Source: Camillea tinctor (Eukaryota; Ascomycota; Sordariomycetes; Xylariales; Xylariaceae). From it: a DNA stretch of 64,000 bases. Under the pieces are notes generated by a model, which had not been told where the DNA came from, made no database searches, and saw only the letters and a program-made list of their open reading frames with translations. The translations under genes and the position numbers were made by a program. This document shows, in pieces, positions 47,942-59,199 of the stretch. The stretch is taken from NCBI GenBank assembly GCA_022578605.1, contig MU394104.1, forward strand, positions 124,001-188,000. The letters are read 5' to 3'. How positions within the stretch are numbered: the stretch's first letter is position 1; every line of letters begins with the position of its first letter.

Positions 47942-49480
47942 ATGTCTTCCCCGAGTGAGCGTTTCAGCCAGCTTTCACTTGGAAGCATGCCACCTTTAAC
48001 ACGCCTTCAAAGCCGGATGCAGGAGGATGAGGAAACCGACGATTACTCGGACACCGATTCTGGGTTCGATGTTGACGAGGAAAACTCCACAGTCACATAC
48101 CCGTCTAACATGACATATTCCCTCCATGCTCTCGATGAGCACACCCGAAGTCATGTCATCAACGCTTTGAGTACTGATACTACCTCAAAAATTGTGCTGC
48201 GAGGCTGCCAATCCCGGGGTCAGGACTTCATCTTCGAACTGTCAGAGCTAGTCGAGTATACCGTCCGAACTGGGACGGCAAATAGCCAGTATGCTCGGCC
48301 AAGCTGCAACTGCGAACAGTCCCGGCGCGGGGGCCCACCTTGCCGCCATACACTCTGGCTGTGCGACCAAATCACAAGCCAGATGCTCCCTTATCCGGAA
48401 GAGGGCCTGACACTGATGCATGACGGCTACTCGGAGCAGCTAGGCAACGCATGTGATCAAATCCCCGAGTTCCAGTTTGACGTGTTGGCCGACAGTCTCC
48501 AGTGTGATCTTGCCAGCCAAGGTCAGGAAACAGTTCCCAGCCCCCGGCGGGTGCAGACTGTCCGTGAAATACTTGCGACGTTGAACGAAACCCCTGTTGA
48601 GGAATACCGTCCCGACCTGTTTGACCCGAAAAAGGGAAAAAGGGTTGTCAAAAGTGGTGGTAAGTAATTTCACGAACCCTCTTCTTTTCTCTCTTTTCAC
48701 CGTATGCCCCAAGAGGAGAGCGCGCTATTCAAGCTCACCGAAAGCCTTGAACAGCTCACTCCCAATTGGCCCTCTAGGATAACCTTGTTCTCGGGAGAGT
48801 AATCGCTAACATACAGCCATTTTGTAGATCTCGAACAGACTATTTTTCGCATGTTACTACGTAACCACGAATTCTTCTCGTATTTCCTCTCCTCTATGCG
48901 TAGTTACGATCTCCTGAACCCTCAGTTTCGACGGTTTCGAGATCGGGCGGACGCAGCCCTGGCGGGTTTGGACGAGTATGCAGAGAATCGTTCCGAGCCA
49001 GCCGTCCTAGGGAGGAAGGATGTAGAGTGGTGTGCAAGAAACCTCAACGACATCTGTCTCCAGATCCTATCAGTTATCTTCTCAAATGAGACAAGGCTCG
49101 ACGAGTATGGCATGCGTGCTGCAGCTCGCACCCTAGTTCACATACTTAGGCAGGTAGTCGATCGCAATAGGGACATTGGCCCTTCAAGCCTACCGAAGGA
49201 TAGGCGAAACCTATATTTCCGGCTCATCGGGGATAAGGATCGCAAGTTTGTCCTCAGAGTTCTTGAGAACATCAATCCGAGTGCTATCAGTCACCTAATG
49301 GCCCACCTTTCTCTGATCGAGGAGAAAATGCTTCAGTTTGGTGTGCCCCCAAGCTACATCAACAAGCTACGGGATATCATGGCGCATGTACGTAGCCAAA
49401 GCTCTAGTTCGGGGTTTGCGACGGGATCTAGGAAGCGCACAGTTCAAGGGCAAGACCGACGAGCGAAGCGAATGAAGTAG
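47942..49480 (+). CDS. SWIM-type zinc finger protein, 2 exons
   Basis: Model join(47942..48659, 48828..49480), 456 aa. The ATG at 47942 starts MSSPSERFSQLSLGSM; earlier in-frame ATGs (47822) would add unrelated leader-like sequence. Residues about 25-50 are acidic (EDEETDDYSDTDSGFDVDEE). The SWIM signature CxCx9CxH is at Cys122, Cys124, Cys134 and His136 (PSCNCEQSRRGGPPCRHTLW), preceded by a beta-rich block (KIVLRGCQSRGQDFIFELSE), as is usual for SWIM domains. The second exon codes a helical domain (DLEQTIFRMLLRNHEFFSYF onward) and ends in a basic tail (SRKRTVQGQDRRAKRMK) that looks like a nuclear signal. SWIM domains bind DNA or protein; Sws1/Shu proteins use one in recombination, but this protein is larger and no orthology is claimed. 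Confidence 0.78.
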
Positions 49481-51384
49481 CCAGAGAGAACATCCCCTCT
49501 ACCTCAAGCGCGCGTCTTCACCTGGAGTAAAGGAGGCGATCCTGGCTTGGTCAGAATTCCAACCACTCTGTGTTTCTACAATCCCCTCCCTTTTCTTCCC
49601 ACTCCTCCCTCCCTCAGACTGAGCAGGATTCCTCACTGAGGCTGGCAGACATCCAAATGGACGGTATAGGGGTTATCTATCTACAAGTCGGGACTTGGAT
49701 TCATATGTATTACTGGCAATTCTTTTCTTTATTACAGCATTCTATTCTCTTCTGCCCATTTCCCAACATTTAACTCCCAACTTGATTTCTATACCTATAC
49801 CTGTCTCTTTGTCTTTCTTTAGACACTACGGGGCTTCATCACGTATGACGGCGATGGCAGTAGCAGCGGAAGCTTTGATAGCTTACCGACGGATCTCATC
49901 TGCTCATGATTTCGTCCCTTACCTTTCATCTACTACATATCCCTTTTGGACTAGAATCCTCGAGATAGTGTGTAAGACCAATTCCTAGCTTTAGATCGGT
50001 AGAAAAACTTTAGAAAATATATTATACGGTAGTTTTCAGCAATGAAATACAGTTGGCGGTTATAGTAATACTTATCGTTTATCCTTCATCGCTTAGGTCG
50101 TCTTCACCGGGTTGTCTTTCTCCATCCGGTTCTTCTTCCCTGTCCAATATTATGCCCCTTCCCGTTGCCACCACCACAACCACCAACACCACCCAATGGC
50201 CCCAGGTTAGCCTGGCCAGAAGGTCAAGACATGGCCTTCCTCATCTCCCCAATCACGCAATCAAGTCCAACCCTAATTACATGAGTTCTTGCCCCATTTT
50301 CTTTTTTCTCGTACTCCCTGCCTTAATCGAATTTACATATCAGGAGTAGGCAGGCGTTCGGGTGACACGTAGTACGACTGGATTCAATACTCTTTCTCAT
50401 TTCATTCGGCGCTAAACTCCTTGCCTCGAGGTTCTACATAATAAACCTAAAAAGGAAAAGAAAAATTAAGGCAAGAAGGGTGTGCTTGTCAGTCTCGCTA
50501 GAAAGGCTTTAAAGTAGATGGGCAAGTTCCTAATCAATCTTAAGGTTCAACTAAGTTCAGCAATGTCATCGTGACTCGAGCTCTTGCCTTGTCGGAACGC
50601 TCCGCATCTGGTGATAGTAAAAGGAAAGAGGGGAAGGAGGGGGAGGGGAGAAGGAAGTGAGGAGTCAGAAGTGCAAAGAGAAGAGTCAGAAAATGAATTC
50701 ACACGTTATGATATACATCATCAATACTTTGGGTATACATCTAAGCTTCACTAAACTTTACATAAGTCCTGCGAGTTATCGCAGACAGGTATATCCTCCG
50801 CAACAAATTCAATCGATCTCTCCGCCACCCCTTTTTGGTATCATCACCACCGGTCCTTATCTTATCACCTATATCTTCATCAACCGCACATGTCTCACCC
50901 CTTATGCCAAGCCATGCCATGCCATGTGCTCTTCCGTCCTGTCCTAGACCCGATTCCTAACCAACCCATAATTTCAATATATATAATATATACCACGTTA
51001 ATGGAGTAATTGAAAAAAAAAAAGAAAAATGACGCTTCGACCAGAATATGAACCACGTCGCGTCCCATAATACAAGATACCCAGCTGGACAACTCTTCAT
51101 CTCGCTCATGTTGGTGACAGTGGAAATATAAAATAAAGTCCAAAAATCTTTCTGCCCACTATGCAAAGCACAACTCTGCGGGTTTAATCAATCACCCACT
51201 TATTCTATCATCATTCCATCTTAGCCCGTTCGTTACTAGGCTTTCTCTTTCATCATTTCTATGCTCTTGATATTGTAAAATTCATTAGTTTCAGTGAAAA
51301 AAAAAATGAAAAAAAAATGAAAAAAAAAGAAGAAGAAAAAGATCAGAGAAGTTGTTCCTTCTCTCATATTTTTTTCATTGGGAT
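49481..51384. other. intergenic region (1.9 kb), convergent gene ends
   Basis: Lies between the 3' ends of the SWIM (+) and SulP (-) genes. Pyrimidine tracts at 49570-49840, and repeated A-runs with ATG interruptions at 51299-51345 next to the SulP stop. No gene seen. Confidence 0.5.
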
Positions 51385-54027
51385 TTAAGGAGAAACGCTG
51401 CCGTCGTGCACTCCCTCTCGATCCTGCACATTGGCGATAGCACTCTGCAGCGCGCTAGTGAGGTCGATATGGAAAAGGGGCCGGTTGAGGCCGTGCACGA
51501 CGACCTTCTTAGGCTGGGCGGTGCGATACTCGGGGGCCTTGCTTTTGGTGACTGAGTCGGAGGCGCTCGAGGCGCCGCTGGGCTCGATGACATCGTGCTG
51601 CTGCTCGACATCACCCTTGTTGCGCAGCGTCTCGAACTTCTCGTTGGCCTCCTGCTCCGCGCGCGCCGCCGCCGACTCGGGACCGCCAATCTCGGCGATG
51701 CTGAAGATGGATTTCCACCGCGATTGCCCACCGTCAGGCCGCACGGTTGGGTATCCGAAGCCCGCAGATACGAGCGCCCGCTTCGTCCATCTGTTATTAA
51801 TACACGCGATGTGCCAGTCGACCACATCGGGTGCCGTATACCGATCGAGCTGGTTGCGGACGTCGATGAGCTGTTGCACAGAGGTGACGTCGACGTTGTT
51901 CACTGAGCTGAAATCGAGGATGATAGCCTTCAGCGTAGGCAGCTTTGATCCTTCTTCGTCACCTTTCTTCATCCCCGGGTCGTTCCATGGCCGGTCACCG
52001 GGTCGCTTGTATGAATCCAGCTTCGTGCGGCGCGTGTTGTCGAATATATGACCTGCAAGGTAGTCGAGAGTGTGGCTAGCGCTAGGGTAGTTGAAGCCTT
52101 CAGAGAAGCGGTAGATGAAGATGCCGGGGTAGGGACTAGCCACATCGATTTCGGGGTTGGATCCATCGCCGTGACCAATGGGAAGGAATACATTGCGTAG
52201 GGGCGGAGACTGGCCCGGTTCCGATGGGTTGAATGTCCCATACTCTCCATGCACGCGGTTGTCGTGCCCAATGACATGGTCGCCCAGCACGGAGTGCACT
52301 TGGACCCTACCCAGGAATCGTCCTCTCGACTGTAGAACCCGGACAATAAATATGAAGAAGGAGATAGCAATCGTTGTGTAAATACCATTTTCAATAGTCG
52401 AGAAGATGGTGACGAATACACCCACAAAGAAAATCACGAGCTCCATTGGGGATACCCGCCAGAACTTGTAGAGCGTGTCAGGGGGGGTGATAAGATCACC
52501 GACAGCGTGGATGATGACAGCGGCTAGCGAAGCAGATGGGATGTAGAAGAAAACTGCCGTCAGAGCGTAGATAGCCAGAAGAACCACAACGGCCGTGATT
52601 ACACCAGCAAAGGGGGTTCGAACACCCGCCTTCGATTTGACTGCAGTACGACTAAATGACCCGGTTGATGGATAGCCACCCAGGAAAGGTCCAAGCACGT
52701 TGGTTACACCAATGGCAACCATCTCTTGCGATGGATTGATCTTGTAGTTATTGACACGGCCGAACGATTTCGAGATGGCAATGTGTTCGATGAGTAGGAC
52801 GATGACCGTGGCTGGGAGTTCACCAGCGAACGCACTGATCAGCGATGAGTTGACGGTCGGCACCTCGGCATGTTGAAACCCTATCGAACGTTAGTTGGCG
52901 CTCTAGTTATGAAAAGGGGGGTTTCTCTCAATAATTTACCTCTGGGGACGTCCTTGAGAATGCTGAACGCCGGGTTCTTGCGACGGTTCATGTTTACTAA
53001 CCAACTAATCATAGTGTATAAAAGGATAACAAATACCGCTCGGAGGGTCGACAAAAAGAAGAAGAGCTTCTGGCGACTGGGGAACTTCCTTGCTGCTAGA
53101 TTACATGAGTATCGAATTAAGTAAAGCATCGTGAGCGCTGTGAGGCCCATGGCCGCGTTCAGGTCTGTTTTCCCAAGGTTCTTGAGGGTATTGATGATAA
53201 CTAGATAGGTTGAGTCCCTCGTGGAGAAGCCCGTGATGCCCATCATCGTTGGAACTTGGCCGGCTGCGATGTTGATCGCCGAGCCTGTCATGAAAGCCGC
53301 AAGAGACACCAAAGGAATCAGCTCAACAATCCATCCACAACGAATCAGTCCAATAAACAAGACAATCGCTCCAGAGATGAGTGCAAGGGCAGACGCCACA
53401 ACCCATGGTGTGTCTTCATATTCAGGATGTTCAGTAATGACCTTCGTGACAACGGTGCCAGTCACAGTTGATACAACGGCAACAGGCTAGAGCTTGTTTT
53501 AGAAATTTTATAACAAACAGAGAGGGTCCAGGTGGACTTACGCCGATAGTGATATCTTTAGATGTCGCGAAGAACCAGTATATGAGGACGCCCATAAAAG
53601 AAGAATATAGACCAAACTGCACAGGGAGGTTGGCCAACTTAGCATAGGCCATGCCCTGAGGAACCACAATAGCGCCGATTGTTATGCCTGCAATCCGTTT
53701 AGTTCTGATACCAGAGGCGCATTCGGATAGGGATCAAGACTACTAACCAGCAACAAGGTCACCAATGAACCACTGAAGATTGTAAAATCTGATCCAAGAT
53801 AGGAAGGGGAACAGGGATTTTAGATAATTGACCACATCTTCGCCTGATGGCGTGATCTCGGATATGAAACCTGCTGTCGTGGGCTGGTGCTCGATGAAAG
53901 TGTCCGCAGTATGCGTCGAGAAGACAGACTCTCCTCGAGTGACATGCTCGTGATCATTGTCGGGATCATCAAGCTTGATACCCAGGAATTTAGCCAGGCT
54001 ATGGCCGATTTCCGTCCTTGAAGGCAT
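51385..54027 (-). CDS. SulP/SLC26 sulfate permease with STAS domain, 4 exons
   Basis: Model: complement(join(51385..52880, 52940..53486, 53542..53687, 53748..54027)), 822 aa. The start at 54027 gives MPSRTEIGHSLAKFLGIKLD. Upstream in-frame codons resemble leader. Junctions restore DLVAG-ITIGAIVVPQGMAYAKL, ITIG-PVAVVSTVTG and DVPRG-FQHAEVPTVNSS. Family marks: VPQGMAYAKLANLPVQFGLY (about 100-120), YKINPSQEMVAIGVTNVLG, GGYPSTGSFSRTAVKSKAG, and many hydrophobic helices up to about residue 510. A cytosolic STAS domain at about 570-705 includes LKAIILDFSSVNNVDVTSVQ. The tail (about 720-790) is polar. It co-transports sulfate with protons at the plasma membrane, like fungal Sul1/Sul2 and CYS-14/SB. 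No CYS3/MetR site was noticed upstream. Confidence 0.94.
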
Positions 54028-54379
54028 TTTCCGTAGCCTTGGGAGAGGGCGTGTTGGGAGGTGGGGGGGTCGAAGTGAGAATGTCAGTTGAACTATTGCG
54101 AGAGTAAGGGAGAGTGAAGTATGGTGAAGTCCCTTCAATATATATGTATGGTGGCTTGGATTACTAGGGGAAATGTATAGTAGGGAAGCCAAGAGGGACT
54201 TGGGTTAGATCTGGGCAAAAGGCCTGGCTAGAGGAAACAAGCAATTCAGGTCTCCGAGCAGGGCCTAGTTGTGCGGTAGCCAAGGAAGCTTGATCCAGCC
54301 GTACAGTGGCCAAGGAAGCTTAGCTTCTCGGTCGTTAGTTGGTAATGCCAACACCCATTGGTTATCAGATGTTGCGTAG

Positions 54380-54631
54380 ATGTTGACGAGGCTCTACGGG
54401 AAGCAATTGGAAATGCGACTCGAAGAAGTCCCACGAAGAAGAGCGCAAGATAGCGAGAGGCTATTGTGCGACACGCTTCTTACCAGCCCTATACCGAAGG
54501 CTAGGGCAGGGACTACTCGAAATAATATTTCGCTGAACGTATATAATAGCTACATTCAGCAAAAGCAAGAGCTTGAGCGTAGAGCACGTGTTCTGATCAA
54601 AGATAAGATGTCAGTTCTAGATCGAAGGTAG
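54380..54631 (+). pseudogene. possible relic of a mobile-element or other gene
   Basis: 83 codons, charged and helical: LEEVPRRRAQDSERLLCDTL near the start and NSYIQQKQELERRARVLIKD near the end. The sequence recalls the basic helical ends of fungal transposases in general character only; no specific family is recognised. Just upstream, 54273-54321 carries two near-identical copies of GCCAAGGAAGCTT. Confidence 0.18.
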
Positions 54632-57234
54632 CATTAGCCCAGTTGAACCGGTTTGTGAAGAGTCTCGATTCCAATTCGTCTTTTCAGGGGTTGAGACAGC
54701 ACGACAGATAGGAAGAAGAGGCCGGTATGGTTCTAGAATGCAGGTGTATGCGTATGTACGGGCAGAAGGAGTACGGCAAGACGAAGAATATAGGAACAGG
54801 AGAAATAAGGGTATGAGATAATTTGGACACAGTGAGGACAAGGTGGTGCTTTTTCCTATAGGCCCTCCGTGGATACAATGATCTCGGTAGGGAGATCCTT
54901 GTCTGGGGCAGATCAGCGAGATGTAAGGATGGCGTTGAACAGGGCTCTGGATTGGATCGAGGTGCTATTGCGCCATCGAGTCTATACTTGAACCAGAGGT
55001 ATGCCGAAGAGGAGAGGGAGAGTTTTTTTTTTCTGTGTGTGTGTGTGTAGGCAATCGATGTGATGGTGTGATTCTTTTGACATGTAGGTAGTTGGTATAT
55101 AACTACTACCTGGTAGTAAAGTGGAAATAAGCCCGGAAGCGAGGGAGCGAGAGACCCCCGTTCCCAAGTCGAAGTGTGTTAACGAGACGGACTTGTCTAG
55201 TTTAGTGTGGGTCTTCGTAGTAAAGTGAACTTGCCGGACTCAGCCCTCTAACTCTGGCGGGTTCGTAGCGTGGTTCTTGATCTAGGAGGCACGGAGAATG
55301 ATACGCGCGTTTGGCTCCGCTATATATCTATGCACTTGCTTGTTCGGGACGATTGATGCACAGGTAGATCTTGATAATGTTATGACCGCACTATGTTTAA
55401 AGCAACCTACCTAAAACTATTCATGTGGGCTAGTTGATGACGATGATGATGATAGTGACGATAATAGCCTCCTTCCCTTTACTGCCCTCGACATGAGTAT
55501 AACTAGCTACTACTCCCCCAAAGGATTCTTCTTACCAAACCACCAGATTCGGTGATATTGGTCACGATCACGCATCCACATCCACACACACCATACACAT
55601 ACGAGGGAGTGCACCCGCAGACACCCGTGTACCTGGAATTACCTGGGGATCCCTCAATCTAGTGGGAAAAGTTGGCTTGATTATTGTTTGAAATTTGAAC
55701 GCGAAAGACGACGGGGAAGGTGATGCAATGTCAAAGGTACTGCGCCTAATTAGGCTATGAAAAACCGCCTACAGCCAATCAGAGGGCATGAATCCGTCCA
55801 GGTTGGTCCAAGCTTCGATGGTGTGATGGGAGCTTAAGTTGATGCCATCCGGACATACCACAAAGGGGGTCTTGGCATTGGTCACGAGTGCTTACCTAAG
55901 GAAACACACCAGATGATTTGCTTGGTGTAAGTAAGAAGTGTCAGGTGGGCACATGGCCCGTAAAGTCGATTAATAATAGAATAATAGCAGTATAGGTAAC
56001 AGGAAGTAGGTTACTACTAGGTCGTAACTAAACATGTACAGAACATAATCATAGCAGAATCTCGTCATAGCATCAGCTGAGACAAGAATACCCCAGGTTT
56101 CTCTTGAGAGATGGGGGGTGTTCATCGGCTTCTGCCGGCTCTACCTAGTTTTCCTTTCCTTCTTTTTTCTGAGGTCCTTAGTTTATAGACATAGTGACAG
56201 ACGATGTTATTAAATGGATTAGCGCGGTGTTAAGTGTTATAGATATCATCTCTATTGTAGGCAACCTAACCTTTTCACCAATATGAGACCTAACAAATAC
56301 ACTATATCCTAGACGAAAATCCCACAAGCCGTTCCATGTTTTTTTTTTTTCTGAGAAGGGAAAATTACAAACTTCGATCCGAAGCATCACTTTTTCAGCC
56401 GACCGAACGGAGGACGGACTCAAGCTGCTATAGTAATGATCGGACAGATCGGCCATGCCAAGCCCTTTGCTACTTTAGCACCCTGACCAGCGGACCCAAA
56501 TTGCTATGCGACCCCGAATGACCAACATCGGATGCCCACCCCAGATCCTCCGTAGAGGTTGGCCTGTTTTCAGCTGCTCGTCGAAGAAAAGAAAAAGAAA
56601 GACACATATATGAAGAAAACACCAATTATGACCAGAAAGAAAAAGAGGAAAGACATAAAATAAAAATAAAAACCCGAAATATAGGACCAAGTCAGTTTGG
56701 TTGTTGACTCGCTAGGGGGAAGCTAGAAAGAAAAAACCATTAACAGATTTAGGCCGCGTGGCAAAGTGAGCTAAACCTCAGGAGAAGAGCCTCACGACAG
56801 CGGTTTGTGGATTGGAGCCAGACTCGTAAAATTATTGACCCTTTACCATCACATAGACTCGTCATCTTGGATGTTTGGAGGAAATAATGCGATGATGCAT
56901 CCATCTACGTAAGTTAATTGACGTGGATTCCACCAAAGGCTGGGCAGAACAAGGTATCCTTCAAGAAGAAAGAATATCGTTATTTTGAATAATTGCATGT
57001 AATTTGCCTACTTATGGGTTATGTAAGTATTAATATACATACATGTAAGTAAACAACATTCGATGTCTCTACTATGTTATTCGCATGCACCATTGGTGGA
57101 TTTTATAAGTGAGCCTCAAACTGGGGAGTTTGCATAGTAGTAGTTCTAGCCAATCAGACCTAGCTATGTGTTACTGGGAGTTTTTTTTTTTTTTTGTACT
57201 GATAGATTTATTCTAGCTGATGTCATTTTTTGGC

Positions 57235-57291
57235 TAGGTTAGGTACCTACCCAGGTAAGGTACCTAGGTAAGGTACCCAAGTAAGGTAGTT
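57235..57291. repeat. AGGTA-rich quasi-palindromic block
   Basis: AGGTAAGGTACC-like units recur twice, with nested GGTACC and ACCTAGGT (57262-57269) palindromes, about 460 bases upstream of Bub2. Confidence 0.7.
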
Positions 57292-57747
57292 ACTTACTGT
57301 CTGGATAATACTATGCGATACTGTATGGGGATTCTGGAAGGTTATGTACGAGGGACCAGAGGGTACAACACAACACAATGCGCGAATGAAACGCGCAACT
57401 GGTCAGCTCTGGTACTCCATGCTCCATATTCTAAGGGGGTCCGTGTCCCAACCTCTTTTTGTTTAGCACAACACCAAAGTCGCCAAAGTGCCCAAAAAAT
57501 ACTTGTCACCAACCAAGACGGCGACGACATGTCCAAGTCCCCTTGGAACCATCCCACGATAATCTTTTGCATGACGATAACCTCAAAAATATATATATAT
57601 ACATATACCTAACCCCACTACCCCGTCTCCTTCCCCTTTTTCCTGCATTTTTATGTTTGTTTATCTAACAGCTAATTAAAGAAAAAGAAAAAGAACAAAG
57701 AAAGAAAACAACCCCAAATAAAAGAAAACATAAACTTATAGCCGAAA

Positions 57748-59199
57748 ATGCAGAGCCCAAAGATGGAAGCATTCCCCTCCCTTCCACCACCTGTCCACGA
57801 ATACCACAGCCCGCCATCACCACGAACTCATCGCACTCTGCGCAAACTGCAGTCTGCACATAACCTGGGTGCAGCAGCTAGAATCACAAACCCGCCTCCA
57901 TTAGTACCCTTAGTACCATTAGTACCGCAGCAAATCCTGCAAGATCCCAGCCTCAGAAGTATTTCCCCTACGCGACAGCAGTCCTTAAACCGATCTCCCC
58001 AGAGACATAGAGCCAACTCGGATGCCACCCCACCAAACTTGCTTGTAGTGAATCCCGCCATACCGCTAAACACCAAACGATCCGCCCTGAGCAGGACTTC
58101 GTCTGCCGCAGACAACATGTCCATAGACCGATTAATCAGAGATGGCCCGCCCGAGGGTGACGTTGACGGCGCTCTCGAGAGCATGCGACTCAAGGTATTG
58201 GACCAGGGTATTAAGAGCGACACCGACGGCATGTCTTCCAGCCGTATCTATGTCTGGCTCATCTTCCTCGATGCGCCTGTCGTCACCACCGACGATTATC
58301 TCGGGCTCGTACATCGCGGTGCTTCTCCCGCCTACTCCAAGATTCGGAACGACACCTTCCGAACCCTGACTACAGATCCTCTCTTCCGCCGCCGTGTCAG
58401 CGAGGCCAGCTTGATTCGACTCCTTAACGCCATTGCCTGGAAGCTTCACGATGTCAACGAGGAACGCCGGCCAACCAGCAGTAGACAGTCTCTTCCCGCC
58501 AGCAGCTGCGGCAGCCCCAGCAGAAGTGAGATATCGCAGAACATGGCCTCTTCCCCTGCCGCCAAAAGTCGTGCTCGTGCTCTAACCCTCACTACCGAAG
58601 ATTCAGAAGTAAATGCTTCCGAGCCCGGAACCTATGTCCAGGGTATGAATGTTCTCGCCGCTCCTTTCCTATACGCCGCCCGAAGTGAGGCGGAAGCTTT
58701 CGCTGCCTTCTACCGGCTCTTGACCAGGGAATGTCCAGGCTACATCAGAGGCGCAATGGACGGTGTACATCGTGGCCTCGCCCTTGTTGATAGGGTCCTG
58801 GCTATCGTAGACCCCAAGCTGAGTCTCTATCTGACTTCCAAGGCTCTCTCGGCTGAGATCTATGCCTTCCCCTCCGTTCTCACCTTGTGTGCTTGCACGC
58901 CTCCCCTGCCAGAAGTGCTGCGATTATGGGATTTCCTCTTTGCCTACGGTCCCCATCTGAATATTCTCTGCATCGTCGCTCAACTTATCATGATGCGGAA
59001 TGAGCTGCTTGATTCTCTAAGGTCCGTGGCGGTCTGCACCTATGAGCCCGATTAGTTCATGCTAACAAGTTGTAGCCCTATCAAACTGCTGCGTTCGTTC
59101 CCAGCTCTGCAAGCGGATCAGATAAAGCGGACTGCATTGGCTATCGTCAAGATGATTCCTGATGACGTGTACACAGAGATCGTCAAGCACGCCCTATAA
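57748..59199 (+). CDS. bub2: Bub2/Cdc16-type TBC-domain GAP, spindle-position checkpoint, 2 exons
   Basis: Model join(57748..59021, 59076..59199), 465 aa. Donor AG|GTCCGT and a GCTAAC branch-like site with TTGTAG; splicing gives LLDSL-SPIKLLRSFPAL in frame. Without it the frame would stop early at 59055. Residues 1-140 are a Pro/Ser-rich extension with an LVPLVPLVP repeat, longer than in yeast. The TBC domain follows: RIYVWLIFLDAPVV, IRNDTFRT with the Arg finger Arg205 (IxxDxxR, Asp202), YVQGMNVLAAPFLY with the Gln finger Gln298, ECPGYIRGAMDGVHRGLALV and PEVLRLWDFLFAYGPH. Both catalytic fingers are present. Bub2 with Bfa1 stimulates GTP hydrolysis by Tem1 at spindle poles and so restrains mitotic exit and septation. 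A Ser-rich insert of about 55 residues separates the two fingers. Confidence 0.92.

Larger units (their letters stand above)
54028..57747. other. intergenic region (3.7 kb), divergent promoters
   Basis: Separates the divergent SulP (-) and Bub2 (+) genes. It contains a possible relic frame (54380-54631), a TG microsatellite (55034-55048), A/T-rich stretches at 55930-57100 and an AGGTA-rich block (57235-57291). The last 150 bases (C/T then A-rich) lead to Bub2. Confidence 0.5.

Noticed and set aside
51431..52051. 206-codon open frame on + within the sulfate permease
   Set aside because: Antisense to the STAS domain and tail, with no recognisable content.
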